Source of the DNA: Paracoccus saliphilus
GTDB lineage: Bacteria > Pseudomonadota > Alphaproteobacteria > Rhodobacterales > Rhodobacteraceae
Length of the DNA stretch: 64,000 nt
Assembly: GCF_028553805.1 (NCBI RefSeq)
Contig: NZ_CP067141.1
Coordinates: 178,884 to 242,883, forward strand
Reading direction: 5' to 3'
The notes under the pieces were generated by a model. The model was not told the origin of the DNA, did no database searches, and was given only the letters and a program-made list of their open reading frames with translations. The first letter of the stretch is position 1, and the number at the start of each line of letters is the position of its first letter. This document shows positions 18,138 through 27,344 of this stretch, in pieces. Both the position numbers and the translations under genes were made by a program.

Positions 18138-20698
18138 CGATTGATCTCCTCGTCGTTCGTGTCCTCTTCCCCGGCGAAATCGGCGTTGGACTGAGCCGGA
18201 ATGGCCTCGTCCTTTTCGGGCACCCCTGCATCATCGGACAGCGGTCCGGTTTCCGCTTCAGGTTCCGCAGGTGCGAGATTGGTGAGATCGGGGATGAGAT
18301 CGGCGGCCCATTCAACGCCTCGAACCATGAGCCAGGCCGCCAGAAACCCCTCACGGCCATGTTCGGCAAGAATCCCGGAGATCAGCGTCTGGTCAGATTT
18401 GGACGAGGCGGCACAGAGCGCCAGCCCAACCTCCGAAAGCCCCAGTTCGAAGAGCCGGTTGCCGCGGCGCGACTGGCAGTAATAATCGCGTTTCGGCGTG
18501 GCCCGGGCAAGGATCTCGATCTGCCGTTCGTTGAGGCCGAAACGACGATAGACACGCAGGATCTGCGGCTCGATGGCGCGCTCGTTCGGCAGCAGCAACC
18601 GCGTCGGGCAACTCTCGATGATCGCGGGCGCGATGACGGAACTGTCGATATCCGAGAGCGACTGCGTGGCGAAGATGACGGAGGCGTTCTTCTTCCTGAG
18701 CGTCTTCAGCCACTCGCGCAGCTGATCGGCGAAACCCTCGTCATCCAGCGCCAGCCAGCCCTCATCGATGATCAGCAATGTCGGGCGGCCATCGAGCCGG
18801 TCACCGATCCGATGGAAGAGGTAGGAGAGCACGGCCGGCGCCGCGCCGGTGCCGACCAGCCCCTCGATCTCGAACGCCTGGACATCCGAACTGCCCAGGT
18901 ACTCGAACTCGGCGTCGAGCAGCCGCCCGTAAGCCCCGCCGATGCAATACGGCCGTAGCGCCTGTTTCAGATCATTCGCCTGCAGCAGCACCACGAGCCC
19001 GGTAAGGGTCCGCTCGCTAACCGGCGCCGAGGCCAGCGAGGTCAGAGCCGTCCAGAGATGCTCCTTGACTTCAGGAGCGATAGGGATGCCTTCACGCATC
19101 AGGATGGCGGTGAGCCAGTCTGCCGCCCAGGCGCGTTCATGGGGCTCGCTGATGCGCGCGAGCGGCTGCAGTGAGATGGAAGCCTCCTCGCTTTCCGTCA
19201 GGCCACCGCCGAGATCATGCCAGTCACCTCCCATGGCCAGCGCCGCCGCGCGGATCGAGCCGCCGAAATCGAAGGCGAAGACCTGGGAACGCTCATAACG
19301 CCGGAACTGCAGCGCCATCAGCGCCAGCAGCACCGATTTTCCCGCGCCGGTGGGGCCGACGACCAGCGTGTGTCCGACATCGCCGACATGAAGGGAGAAC
19401 CGGAACGGGGTCGCACCTTCGGTCCTGGCATAGAACACAGGGACGTCATCGAGATGCGCGTCCCGGCCCTCGCCCGCCCAGACGGCGCTGAGCGGGATCA
19501 TATGGGCGAGATTCAATGTGCTGATCGGCGGCTGGCGGATATTGGCATAGGCATGGCCGGGCAGCGAGCCGAGCCAGGCATCCACCGCATTGACCGTTTC
19601 CGGCATGGCGGTGAAATCGCGGCCCTGGATCAGTTTTTCCACCAGCCGTAGCTTCTCCTCCGCAGCATGGACGTCTTCATCCCAGACTGTCACCGTGGCG
19701 GTGACATATGCCATGCTGGCCGTATCGGCCCCAAGTTCCTGCAGCGCCATGTCGGCATCGGCGGCCTTGTTGGCGGCATCACTGTCCACGAGGGTGGATT
19801 GTTCATTGGTCATCACCTCTTTCAGGATCGCGGCGATCGACTTGCGCTTGGCGAACCATTGCCGCCTGATCTTCGTCAGCAGCCTTGTGGCATCCGTCTT
19901 GTCCATGAGAATGGCACGGGCCGACCAGCGATAGGGAAAGGCGAGCCGGTTCAACTCGTCGAGAATACCGGGTGTGGTCGCACCCGGAAAACCGGTGATG
20001 GTCAGGACCCGCAGATGATGGTTGCCCAGACGCGGCTCCAACCCGCCGACAAGCGGCTGATCGGCCAGCAGCGCATCGAGATGCATCGGCACCTCCGGTA
20101 TACGCACACGCTGCCGGTTGGTGGAAATCGTTGAATGGAGGTAGGTGAGCGTCTCGCCATCATCGAGCCAGCGGCATTCCGGCATGAACCCGTCCAGCAA
20201 TGCCAGCACCCGGCTGCTGCGGTCCTGAAATCCGCGCAGCAATTCCCACGGGTTGACGCCCGAGCTCTCGCGGCCCTCATAGAGCCAGGATTCCGCCCGC
20301 GCCGCATCCTCGGCGGGCGGCAGCCAGAGAAAGGTGAGGTAATAGCGGGAGTCGAAATGTGCGCTGTCCTCCTCAAAACCGGCTTTCCGCTCCGCATCGA
20401 GCAATGCCGAGGCGGCATCGGGAAACATGCTGTCGGGATAACTGGCGGCCGCGCTGCGTTGTGCCTCGACGAAGATTGCCCAGCCTGAGCCCAGGCGGCG
20501 GAAGGCATTGTTGATGCGGCCAGCGACGGCGACCAGTTCAGCCGCCACGGCGGAGTCCAGATCCGGCCCGCGGAACCGCGCCGTGCGCTGAAAGCTGCCA
20601 TCCTTGTTCAGTACCACGCCCTGACCCACCAGCGCCGCCCAGGGCAGGTAATCGGCGAGCCTCGTGGCATGGCGGCGATATTCGGCGAGATTCATCAT
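18134..20698 (-). CDS. trbE: Conjugal transfer ATPase TrbE (VirB4-like)
   Basis: TrbE is the large VirB4 ATPase that powers pilus assembly and substrate transfer at the inner membrane. I start it at 20698 (MMNLAEYRRHATRLADYLPW), ten bases after the trbD stop with AGGCGTG as ribosome site, giving 854 residues. The Walker A motif VVGPTGAGKSVLLAL lies near residue 449 and Walker B LLIIDEGWLAL near 644. ATQSLSDIDSS and YCQSRRGNRLFEL are further VirB4 signatures. It has an acidic C-terminal tail. All key residues are present. Confidence 0.96.
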   Translation of the reverse strand: MMNLAEYRRHATRLADYLPWAALVGQGVVLNKDGSFQRTARFRGPDLDSAVAAELVAVAGRINNAFRRLGSGWAIFVEAQRSAAASYPDSMFPDAASALLDAERKAGFEEDSAHFDSRYYLTFLWLPPAEDAARAESWLYEGRESSGVNPWELLRGFQDRSSRVLALLDGFMPECRWLDDGETLTYLHSTISTNRQRVRIPEVPMHLDALLADQPLVGGLEPRLGNHHLRVLTITGFPGATTPGILDELNRLAFPYRWSARAILMDKTDATRLLTKIRRQWFAKRKSIAAILKEVMTNEQSTLVDSDAANKAADADMALQELGADTASMAYVTATVTVWDEDVHAAEEKLRLVEKLIQGRDFTAMPETVNAVDAWLGSLPGHAYANIRQPPISTLNLAHMIPLSAVWAGEGRDAHLDDVPVFYARTEGATPFRFSLHVGDVGHTLVVGPTGAGKSVLLALMALQFRRYERSQVFAFDFGGSIRAAALAMGGDWHDLGGGLTESEEASISLQPLARISEPHERAWAADWLTAILMREGIPIAPEVKEHLWTALTSLASAPVSERTLTGLVVLLQANDLKQALRPYCIGGAYGRLLDAEFEYLGSSDVQAFEIEGLVGTGAAPAVLSYLFHRIGDRLDGRPTLLIIDEGWLALDDEGFADQLREWLKTLRKKNASVIFATQSLSDIDSSVIAPAIIESCPTRLLLPNERAIEPQILRVYRRFGLNERQIEILARATPKRDYYCQSRRGNRLFELGLSEVGLALCAASSKSDQTLISGILAEHGREGFLAAWLMVRGVEWAADLIPDLTNLAPAEPEAETGPLSDDAGVPEKDEAIPAQSNADFAGEEDTNDEEINR

Positions 20699-20708
20699 GA
20701 CCACGCCT

Positions 20709-20990
20709 TCACACCGCCAGATGACCGGGGACACGCAGATGCCGCCGCGCGACCTCGACAAAGAGCGGATCGCGTTTCGCCGCCCAGACGGCGGCGATGT
20801 GGCCGAGGGCCCAGATCACCAGCCCGGCGAGCCAGAGCTGGAGGCCCAGGCCGATGGCCCCGGCCAGCGTGCCGTTCAGGATCGCGATGGACCTCGGCGC
20901 GCCGCCGAGAAGGATCGGCTCAGTGAGGGCGCGATGCACCGGGACGGAGAAACCCGGCACCGCGTCGAGTTGCTCGAAAACGGCCGCCAT
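20709..20990 (-). CDS. trbD: Conjugal transfer protein TrbD (VirB3-like)
   Basis: This 93-residue VirB3-like protein begins PGFSVPVHRALTEPILLGGA (from about residue 12), a strongly conserved TrbD block. One hydrophobic hairpin follows (GTLAGAIGLGLQLWLAGLVI and onward). It works with TrbE at the inner membrane. The ATG overlaps the trbC stop by one base. Confidence 0.93.
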   Translation of the reverse strand: MAAVFEQLDAVPGFSVPVHRALTEPILLGGAPRSIAILNGTLAGAIGLGLQLWLAGLVIWALGHIAAVWAAKRDPLFVEVARRHLRVPGHLAV

Positions 20991-21319
20991 TACACCAGGA
21001 CCCAGCCGCCGAAGCTGAAGAAACTGAGAAAAAAGGAGCTGGCCGCAAAGGCGATGGAGATCCCGAACACGATCTGGATCAACCGCCGGAAGCCGCCGCC
21101 GGTATCGCCGAAGGCCAGCGTCAGCCCGGTCATGATGATGATGATCACCGCAATGATCTTGGCGACCGGCCCCTCGATGGATTCAAGGATCGATTGCAGC
21201 GGTGCCTCCCAGGGCATGGAGGAACCCGAAGCATGGGCGACCCGGGCCGTGAGGCTGATCCAGGTGGCGGTAGCTGCGGTGGCGATATGATAGCGAATGC
21301 GCATGGCATGACGGATCAT
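20990..21319 (-). CDS. trbC: Conjugal transfer pilin TrbC (VirB2-like)
   Basis: TrbC is the major pilin precursor. The 109-residue protein has a basic leader, a signal peptide ending in ARVAHASG (about residue 30), and two hydrophobic helices (IIAVIIIIMTGLTLAFGD and FGISIAFAASSFFLSFF). Family members are trimmed and cyclised by the TraF peptidase, and a traF gene is present at 30475-31011. It overlaps trbB by four bases. Confidence 0.93.
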   Translation of the reverse strand: MIRHAMRIRYHIATAATATWISLTARVAHASGSSMPWEAPLQSILESIEGPVAKIIAVIIIIMTGLTLAFGDTGGGFRRLIQIVFGISIAFAASSFFLSFFSFGGWVLV

Positions 21320-22296
21320 GCGGGATCTCCTTCCGGATGGATGACGGGGGTGATGCGGTAATCGCCGTCCGGGCCGAGCCCATGGACGCGGGTGAGCTCG
21401 GCAAGACGGCGCGCGGCTCCGCGCCCCGAGAGCACGGCGATCAGATCCACAGTCTCAGCGATCAGCGCGCGGGGGACCGTGACCACGGCCTCCTGGATGA
21501 GCTGTTCCATCCGGCGCAGCGCGCCGATCGCGGTGCCGGCATGGATCGTCCCGATGCCGCCCGGATGGCCGGTGCCCCAGGCCTTCAACAGATCGAGCGC
21601 TTCCGGACCCCGCACCTCGCCGATCGGAATCCGGTCCGGGCGCAGGCGCAACGCCGAGCGGACCAGGTCAGACAGCGAGGCGACGTCCTCCTTCGTGCGC
21701 ATCGCCACCAGATTGGGTGCCGCGCATTGCAACTCGCGGGTATCCTCGATGAGCACCACGCGATCATCGGTCTTCGCCACCTCGGCGAGCAGCGCATTGG
21801 TCAGCGTCGTCTTGCCGGTCGAGGTGCCGCCGGCCACGAGGATATTGGCCTGCGTCGCCACGCCCAATCGCAGCGCCTCGGCCTGCAGCCGGGTCATGAT
21901 CCCGGAGGCGACGTAATCGTCGAGCGTGAAGACCGCGATGGCAGGTTTGCGGATGGCGAAGCTGGGCGCGGCGACCACCGGCGGCAACAGCCCTTCGAAG
22001 CGCTCGCCCGTCTCCGGTAGTTCGGCCGAGACGCGCGGCGCACCAGCATGGGTCTCGACACCGACATGATGCGCGATCAGCCGGATGATCCGTTCGCCAT
22101 CCTCGGACGAAAGCCACTCACCCGTGTCGCACAGGCCTTCTGAGAGCTGGTCGATCCAGAGCCGCCCGTCGGGGTTGAGCATCACCTCGACGGTCACGGG
22201 ATCCTCCAGGAACCGGGCGATCGCCGGCCCGAGCGCGGTACGGAGCATTCGCGCGCCCCGCCGTATCGCCTCCGGCTTCCGATGATGGTCGTCCAT
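21316..22296 (-). CDS. trbB: Conjugal transfer ATPase TrbB (VirB11-like)
   Basis: TrbB is the hexameric VirB11-type traffic ATPase. In this 326-residue protein the Walker A motif [16 protein letters not shown] lies near residue 157. The Asp box [12 protein letters not shown], the Walker B region [16 protein letters not shown] and the His box [14 protein letters not shown] all follow. It is the first gene of the continuous trbBCDEJKLF run. The 315 bases upstream (22297-22611) separate it from a SEC-C protein and hold no gene I can support. Confidence 0.95.
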   Translation of the reverse strand: MDDHHRKPEAIRRGARMLRTALGPAIARFLEDPVTVEVMLNPDGRLWIDQLSEGLCDTGEWLSSEDGERIIRLIAHHVGVETHAGAPRVSAELPETGERFEGLLPPVVAAPSFAIRKPAIAVFTLDDYVASGIMTRLQAEALRLGVATQANILVAGGTSTGKTTLTNALLAEVAKTDDRVVLIEDTRELQCAAPNLVAMRTKEDVASLSDLVRSALRLRPDRIPIGEVRGPEALDLLKAWGTGHPGGIGTIHAGTAIGALRRMEQLIQEAVVTVPRALIAETVDLIAVLSGRGAARRLAELTRVHGLGPDGDYRITPVIHPEGDPA

Positions 22297-22611
22297 GCCG
22301 TCCCCGTTCCGCTTGCGGGCGCCTTCAACAGGCGACCCTGGATCGGGGACAAGTAAAAGAACCTGATTTTGCGGCGTTTCAACAGGTTTTGGACGGGCGT
22401 CGTAGTCTGGCGTGCATTTACAGGAAAACGGCGGTTTTGCCCTTCATCTCGACAATTCACGCATGCGACCAGGCTTCCCGGTTGATTCGATTATCCCGAT
22501 GATTTCGCGGCTACGCGGATGCTGCCCGATCTTCGCCAATGCATTCCCGGCAATTCTGGAAGGCCACGACGTAAAATGTGATGCTTGCAGCTTGATAATC
22601 GCCCGCGCTTG

Positions 22612-23289
22612 TCAGTTCTCCCCGCAACATTGCTTGTATTTCCGTCCCGAACCGCAGGGGCAGGGATCGTTCCGGCCAGGGCGTTTGCTCCGGACCGGGC
22701 CATGGGAGACGTTTCCGGCACCCTTTGCAAGCTCGGGCCGCGACACGAGCAGGATCGCGGCCACGCAGTTGGGAATCAGATCAGGTGCCTGGAGGTCGAT
22801 CTCATCGATCTCTTCATCGGTGAACTTGCTGATCCCCTCGTTGATGTCCTGCAGGGCAAACAGGAAGATCAGCGATGATCGCGTCTCGTCATCGGCCTGT
22901 TCGAGCACGGTCTGCCAGGCTTCGGGACGCAAACGCAGCGCCCAGGCGAAGCCATCGACCCATGGCTCCCAGAGCGTCTCGTCACTGTTCGGATCCACCT
23001 CATAGACAGGTTCGATCCAAAGAGTCTTCGTCATCTCCGATGCGACTGAATTGTAATGCGCCATCACGGCCGAAATCGTTTCTTCGGCCGTCGTCAAATC
23101 CGGGAAATCGGCCTCACCGTTCTCACCCCAGACATGTGGAAGCCATTCGGAGGGAGGGACAAGATCGGGACAGGCCAGGATTCCAGTCACATAGCCATCA
23201 AGTTCGCTCAACGTCATGGGAAAGTTTTCCTGCGGCAAAGCCGACAGGAGCTTATCAAGGCGATCGAGCTCCTGATCAGAACAACTCAT
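22612..23289 (-). CDS. UPF0149 (YecA-like) protein with C-terminal SEC-C metal motif
   Basis: This 225-residue protein has an all-helical UPF0149 domain ([37 protein letters not shown]) and ends with the SEC-C zinc motif [19 protein letters not shown], the same metal-binding tail seen in SecA. YecA proteins with this tail can bind ribosomes and metal. It lies 21 bases downstream of a fic gene on the same strand, so the two are probably one cargo unit placed between the CopG/traG genes and trbB. Confidence 0.9.
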   Translation of the reverse strand: MSCSDQELDRLDKLLSALPQENFPMTLSELDGYVTGILACPDLVPPSEWLPHVWGENGEADFPDLTTAEETISAVMAHYNSVASEMTKTLWIEPVYEVDPNSDETLWEPWVDGFAWALRLRPEAWQTVLEQADDETRSSLIFLFALQDINEGISKFTDEEIDEIDLQAPDLIPNCVAAILLVSRPELAKGAGNVSHGPVRSKRPGRNDPCPCGSGRKYKQCCGEN

Positions 23290-23310
23290 GATATGTCTCC
23301 CCCAAACGCT

Positions 23311-24444
23311 TCAGACTTTCAGCAGATCAAGTAGTGGATCAAAGGCATACATGGCGGCGCGACGCCCCGAGGCTGCTTCGATCGTGCGCAACAGGCCAGC
23401 TTCGACGAGGCGGCGTGACAGCGCGCGTGCCGAAGATGGCGGGATTCCGGAGCGATCGACAAACCGGTCGTTTCGGAAGATCGGACTGGCGAATACGAAG
23501 TCCAATGCCTGATCATGGAACTGCGAGTTCAGCACGTCACGGAAGCGTTCGCGCATCTCACTGTGCAGTCCGAAGATCGCATCTGCCGTCTGGATATTGA
23601 CCGTCGCTTGCGCGTGCATGGCCTGGAGGAAGAATGTAACCCATCCAGTCCAATCGCCGGTTGCCGAGACCGCGCGCATCCGCTCGATATACTCGTCCTT
23701 ATGGGCCTCGAAATAGCCCGAGACGAAGAAGTTCGGCTGATGCAGGACGCCGAGCTTCCACAGCATCAGGGTAATCAGCATACGGCCGATCCGACCATTG
23801 CCGTCTTCAAATGGGTGTAGGGCCTCGAATTCGACATGCGCTATGGCTGTGCGGATCAGCGGCCGCATCGTGCTTTCGTTGATATAGCGCGCGAGCTCGG
23901 CCATCGCTGGGCCAAGATGCTCGGGAGCAATCGGGACATAGGAGATCTTTCCCCGCCGTTCGTCCCCAATATAGTTCTGCTCGACCTTGTAGCTTCCGGG
24001 ACGCTTGCGGGCGCCGCGGCCAAACGAAAGCAGCTGCTGATGGGCTGTCCGGATCAGGTATTCGCCAAGCGGCGCTCCCTCGGCAAGCGCTTGCTGGGCA
24101 TTCCGCAGGGCGCGGGAGTAGAGATAGGTCTCGATATCGTCGTTTCTGGCCTCGCGATAGGGATCTGCGCTGCCTGCGTCTTCCTCGGCCTCCAGCCGGT
24201 AAAGTTCCTCGATGGTCGAGATCGTTCCCTCCATTCGGGAGGATGTGACCGCATCCTGTCGACGCAGGGGGGCGAGGAACAACTCGCTGTTCACCATGCC
24301 TGACATCTTGGCATCGTACCGCGCAAGGGACGCCGCGGCTTCTTCGAGCGGCCCAAGAAGGGACTCGTAGTCGAGGCTGGCCGGGGGAAAAGCGCCGGTA
24401 TGATAGAATACGGCCTCTGTCAGATCATAGGGTTTGATGGCCAT
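23311..24444 (-). CDS. Fic-domain protein (AMP transferase type)
   Basis: This 377-residue Fic protein has the catalytic motif HPFEDGNGRIGRMLI near residue 205, so the transfer of AMP or a similar group to a target hydroxyl is likely. The N-terminal region (SSRMEGTISTIEELY) contains S-x-x-x-E-G as in Fic proteins that carry their own inhibitory helix. A winged-helix-like segment lies at the C-terminus. I place the start at 24444 (MAIKPYDLTEAVFYHTGAFP). The in-frame extension to 24621 covers a region of repeated operator-like sequences. The protein's target is unknown. Confidence 0.9.
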   Translation of the reverse strand: MAIKPYDLTEAVFYHTGAFPPASLDYESLLGPLEEAAASLARYDAKMSGMVNSELFLAPLRRQDAVTSSRMEGTISTIEELYRLEAEEDAGSADPYREARNDDIETYLYSRALRNAQQALAEGAPLGEYLIRTAHQQLLSFGRGARKRPGSYKVEQNYIGDERRGKISYVPIAPEHLGPAMAELARYINESTMRPLIRTAIAHVEFEALHPFEDGNGRIGRMLITLMLWKLGVLHQPNFFVSGYFEAHKDEYIERMRAVSATGDWTGWVTFFLQAMHAQATVNIQTADAIFGLHSEMRERFRDVLNSQFHDQALDFVFASPIFRNDRFVDRSGIPPSSARALSRRLVEAGLLRTIEAASGRRAAMYAFDPLLDLLKV

Positions 24445-24457
24445 TTTAACGCCAATT

Positions 24458-24583
24458 CTGTTATCAACGGGTTTTGACGCCAACCTAATCACACCAAGGA
24501 AGTTTGGCAACAGAATATGGCCGCATTCTGACATCAAACAGCATTGCCGCCAAGCATCTGCTATCAAGCGCATTTGATAACAG
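24458..24583. promoter_or_regulatory. Repeated operator-like motif upstream of fic
   Basis: The motif CTGTTATCAA occurs at 24458-24467, as CTGACATCAA at 24528-24537 and CTGCTATCAA at 24558-24567, and inverted as TTGGCAACAG (24504-24513) and TTGATAACAG (24574-24583). The last pair forms a near-perfect 10-bp inverted repeat with a 6-bp spacer. All lie just upstream of the fic start and suggest a binding site for a dimeric repressor, perhaps the Fic protein's own C-terminal HTH region. Confidence 0.5.
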
Positions 24584-24901
24584 GCATCGGCCAACACGTT
24601 CTCATCAAACCGCGACACCATACGAGTTCAGCCCGCCCCTGCCTCATCCTGCGTTAAGCATTATCGGGCGATCGTCTATTTAGAGATCGCTGCGGTGTCC
24701 GTTCCTGCCAAATGACGGGTAAGGGGCGAATGATCCCGCAGATAGAGGCCGAAATCGGGTCAGAAGCTTACGAAACGTCATTTCCGTGTTTCAAACCAAA
24801 TCGAAAGAACGGCAGAAATAGGCTTAGCGGGTAACGCGCGCGTCACGGTTTTCCTCAAGGCAAACCGGACACGCATTACTGATCGAATATCGCGGATCCT
24901 T
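24584..24901. other. Intergenic stretch between fic and the CopG gene
   Basis: No gene is supported here. The sequence separates the Fic/SEC-C cargo from the CopG-traG-relaxase block and presumably carries the fic promoter. No IS end or tRNA-like sequence was recognised. Confidence 0.5.
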
Positions 24902-25330
24902 TCATGACTCTGATCCGTCCTTGTCCTCCGATATTTCTTGCCGAAGTTTCGGTCCCTGCGCCAGCCGACGACCAAGCGCGGTGATGAAGGCCTCATATCG
25001 CTCGCCAGCCTTGGCGCGCGCGGCCTTCGCCGCCGGTTCGGGCAATGCAGGTGTGGTGGCAAGCCAGAAGCGGATGAACACCGCGAGGCTTTCCACGGCA
25101 ATACCAAGATCGCGCTCCATCCGCGTGATCCGGCGATCAAGCTGATCCAGGCGTTTCGCGACAATCGCCTCACGGCGCTCCGCATCGTCCGGCGACAGGA
25201 ACGAGGCGATGGCAGCCTCGGCAATCATCGATTGCGACCGGTCACGGCGCGCCGCGAATTCCGCCAGCATCCGCATCACCTCCGGATCGAGATAGGCGGT
25301 GAATTTTGTTTTCTTCCGGGGATTGACCAT
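24902..25330 (-). CDS. CopG-like ribbon-helix-helix protein of the transfer region
   Basis: This 142-residue protein starts with a ribbon-helix-helix domain (KKTKFTAYLDPEVMRMLAEF, then RDRSQSMIAEAAIASFL) and continues with a coiled-coil helix and a hydrophobic helix near residues 75-92. Such CopG-type proteins occur between traG and trbB in related elements, possibly as relaxosome accessory or transfer-gene regulators. It lies three bases downstream of traG on the same strand. The exact role is not known. Confidence 0.85.
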   Translation of the reverse strand: MVNPRKKTKFTAYLDPEVMRMLAEFAARRDRSQSMIAEAAIASFLSPDDAERREAIVAKRLDQLDRRITRMERDLGIAVESLAVFIRFWLATTPALPEPAAKAARAKAGERYEAFITALGRRLAQGPKLRQEISEDKDGSES

Positions 25331-25333
25331 GTG

Positions 25334-27319
25334 CTACAGATCCATCCCGTCATCGGGATCCATCGAAACCTGCCGTGCGACACCCCGCATCCGGCGGGAC
25401 ATCTGCTGGTTTCGGATGACCTCCTCAGCCGCATCATCGGCCAAGCCGAACTCGAACTCGCTTTCGATTGGCATTTGTTTCTCCGTAGTGCCTGCCCTGC
25501 CAAGCTCGGGCTGTCGGCGTCGCTCGGATGCTGTCGGATCTTCGTCGTCAGAGGAATCCGGAATTTTCTCATCGACATTCTCCGGTCGAGCAGGAGAGAG
25601 CACGTGGCTCCACGCATCGACGGCGGGTTTGTCCTCATGGGTCAGGTCGGGCGGCGAGAGCAGGCGCTCCGTGAACCGCGCATCCAGATAATAGCGCGCC
25701 TTCTTCGCCCGGATCGGCGGCGTCCCCGCCACCATGACGATCTCGTCATCGGGCGGTAGCTGCATGATTTCACCGGGGGTGAGCAGAGCGCGTGCGGTTT
25801 CCTGTCTCGAGACCATCAGATGCCCGAGCCAGGGCGAAAGCCGGTGACCGGCATAGTTCTTCATCGCCCGCATCTCGGTGGCGGTGCCCAGGGCATCGGA
25901 GACACGTTTCGCCGTGCGCTCGTCATTGGTGGCGAAGCTCACCCGCACATGGCAATTATCGAGGATCGAATTGTTCGGCCCGTACGCTTTCTCGATCTGG
26001 TTCAGTGATTGCGCGATCAGGAAACTCTTGAGTCCATAGCCCGCCATGAAGGCAAGCGCGGATTCGAAGAAATCGAGCCGGCCGAGAGCGGGAAACTCGT
26101 CCAGCATCAGGAGCAGACGATGCCGGTCGGCATTCGCCTGCAGGTCCTCGGTCAATCGCCGACCGATTTGGTTGAGCAGCAGGCGCATCAGTGGCTTTGT
26201 GCGATTGATGTCCGAGGGCGGCACGACGAGGTAGAGCGTGGTTGGCTGATCGCCGCTGACGAGATCGCGGATCCGCCAGTCGCAACGCCGCGTGACCTGC
26301 GCCACGACCGGATCGCGATAGAGACCGAGGAAGGACATGGCCGTGGAAAGCACGCCCGAGCGTTCGTTCTCGGACTTGTTGCGCAATTCGCGCGCAGCGC
26401 TGGCGACGACGGGATGCGGACCTTTGGCCCCGAGATGCGGAGTGCGCATCATGATACGCAGGGTCGATTCCACCGGACGCTTCGGATCCGAGAGGAATCG
26501 GGCAACACCCGCCAGGGTCTTGTCGGATTCAGCATAGAGGACATGCAGGATCGCACCCACGAGGAGCGCATGGCTGGTCTTCTCCCAATGGTTGCGCCGC
26601 TCGAGGCTGCCTTCCGGATCGACCAGGATATCGGCGATGTTCTGGACATCACGCACCTCCCATTCACCGCGACGCACTTCGAGCAACGGATTATAGGCCG
26701 AGGAGTGCGGGTTGGTCGGATCGAAGAGCAGGACGCGGCCATGGCGCGACCGAAAACCAGAGGTGAGCTGCCAGTTCTCGCCCTTGATGTCATGAACGAT
26801 CGCCGATCCCGGCCAGGTCAGGAGTGTCGGCACGACGAGACCGACACCTTTCCCCGATCGTGTCGGCGCGAAACACAACACATGCTCGGGACCGTCATGG
26901 CGCAGATAGTCACGTTCGTAGCGGCCAAGCACGACGCCATCGGGACCGAGAAGCCCCGCGGACCTGATTTCCCCTTTCCCCGCCCACCGGGCTGAACCGT
27001 AGGTGGCGACGTTCTTTGCCTCCCGCGCCCGCCAGACCGACATGCCGATGGCGACCGCGATCGCGATGAAGCCGCCCGAGGCGGCGATGATTCCGCCCCG
27101 GGCAAAGATCGGTGGCGCATAGGCTTCAAAGAAATACCACCACCAGAAGATGGCCGGTGGGTAATAGACCGGTACGCCGAAGATCTCGAACCAGGGCGGA
27201 CCGAGCTGCGCCTGGTAGCCGAAGTTCCAGGCAACATATTGCGTGGCGCCCCATGTGGTGGTGAGGATGATCAAGAAAACGATGATGATCTGTCCCCAGA
27301 GGATTCTGGTCGCGGACAT
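25334..27319 (-). CDS. traG: Type IV coupling protein TraG/VirD4
   Basis: TraG brings the relaxase-DNA complex to the transfer channel. I start it at 27319 (MSATRILWGQIIIVFLIILT), giving 661 residues with N-terminal membrane helices at about 8-28 and 68-90. The Walker A motif FAPTRSGKGVGLVVP lies near residue 153, Walker B LLLMLDEFPALGRLDFFE further on, and the signature IAQSLNQIEKAYG follows. It lies 25 bases after the relaxase gene and three before the CopG gene. All expected motifs are present. Confidence 0.95.
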   Translation of the reverse strand: MSATRILWGQIIIVFLIILTTTWGATQYVAWNFGYQAQLGPPWFEIFGVPVYYPPAIFWWWYFFEAYAPPIFARGGIIAASGGFIAIAVAIGMSVWRAREAKNVATYGSARWAGKGEIRSAGLLGPDGVVLGRYERDYLRHDGPEHVLCFAPTRSGKGVGLVVPTLLTWPGSAIVHDIKGENWQLTSGFRSRHGRVLLFDPTNPHSSAYNPLLEVRRGEWEVRDVQNIADILVDPEGSLERRNHWEKTSHALLVGAILHVLYAESDKTLAGVARFLSDPKRPVESTLRIMMRTPHLGAKGPHPVVASAARELRNKSENERSGVLSTAMSFLGLYRDPVVAQVTRRCDWRIRDLVSGDQPTTLYLVVPPSDINRTKPLMRLLLNQIGRRLTEDLQANADRHRLLLMLDEFPALGRLDFFESALAFMAGYGLKSFLIAQSLNQIEKAYGPNNSILDNCHVRVSFATNDERTAKRVSDALGTATEMRAMKNYAGHRLSPWLGHLMVSRQETARALLTPGEIMQLPPDDEIVMVAGTPPIRAKKARYYLDARFTERLLSPPDLTHEDKPAVDAWSHVLSPARPENVDEKIPDSSDDEDPTASERRRQPELGRAGTTEKQMPIESEFEFGLADDAAEEVIRNQQMSRRMRGVARQVSMDPDDGMDL

Positions 27320-27344
27320 GTGTATGGTTCCTTTCCATTCGCTG

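Noticed and set aside
24458..24583. CRISPR-like repeat array before fic
   Set aside because: Repeats are only 10 bases, imperfect, in both orientations and irregularly spaced.
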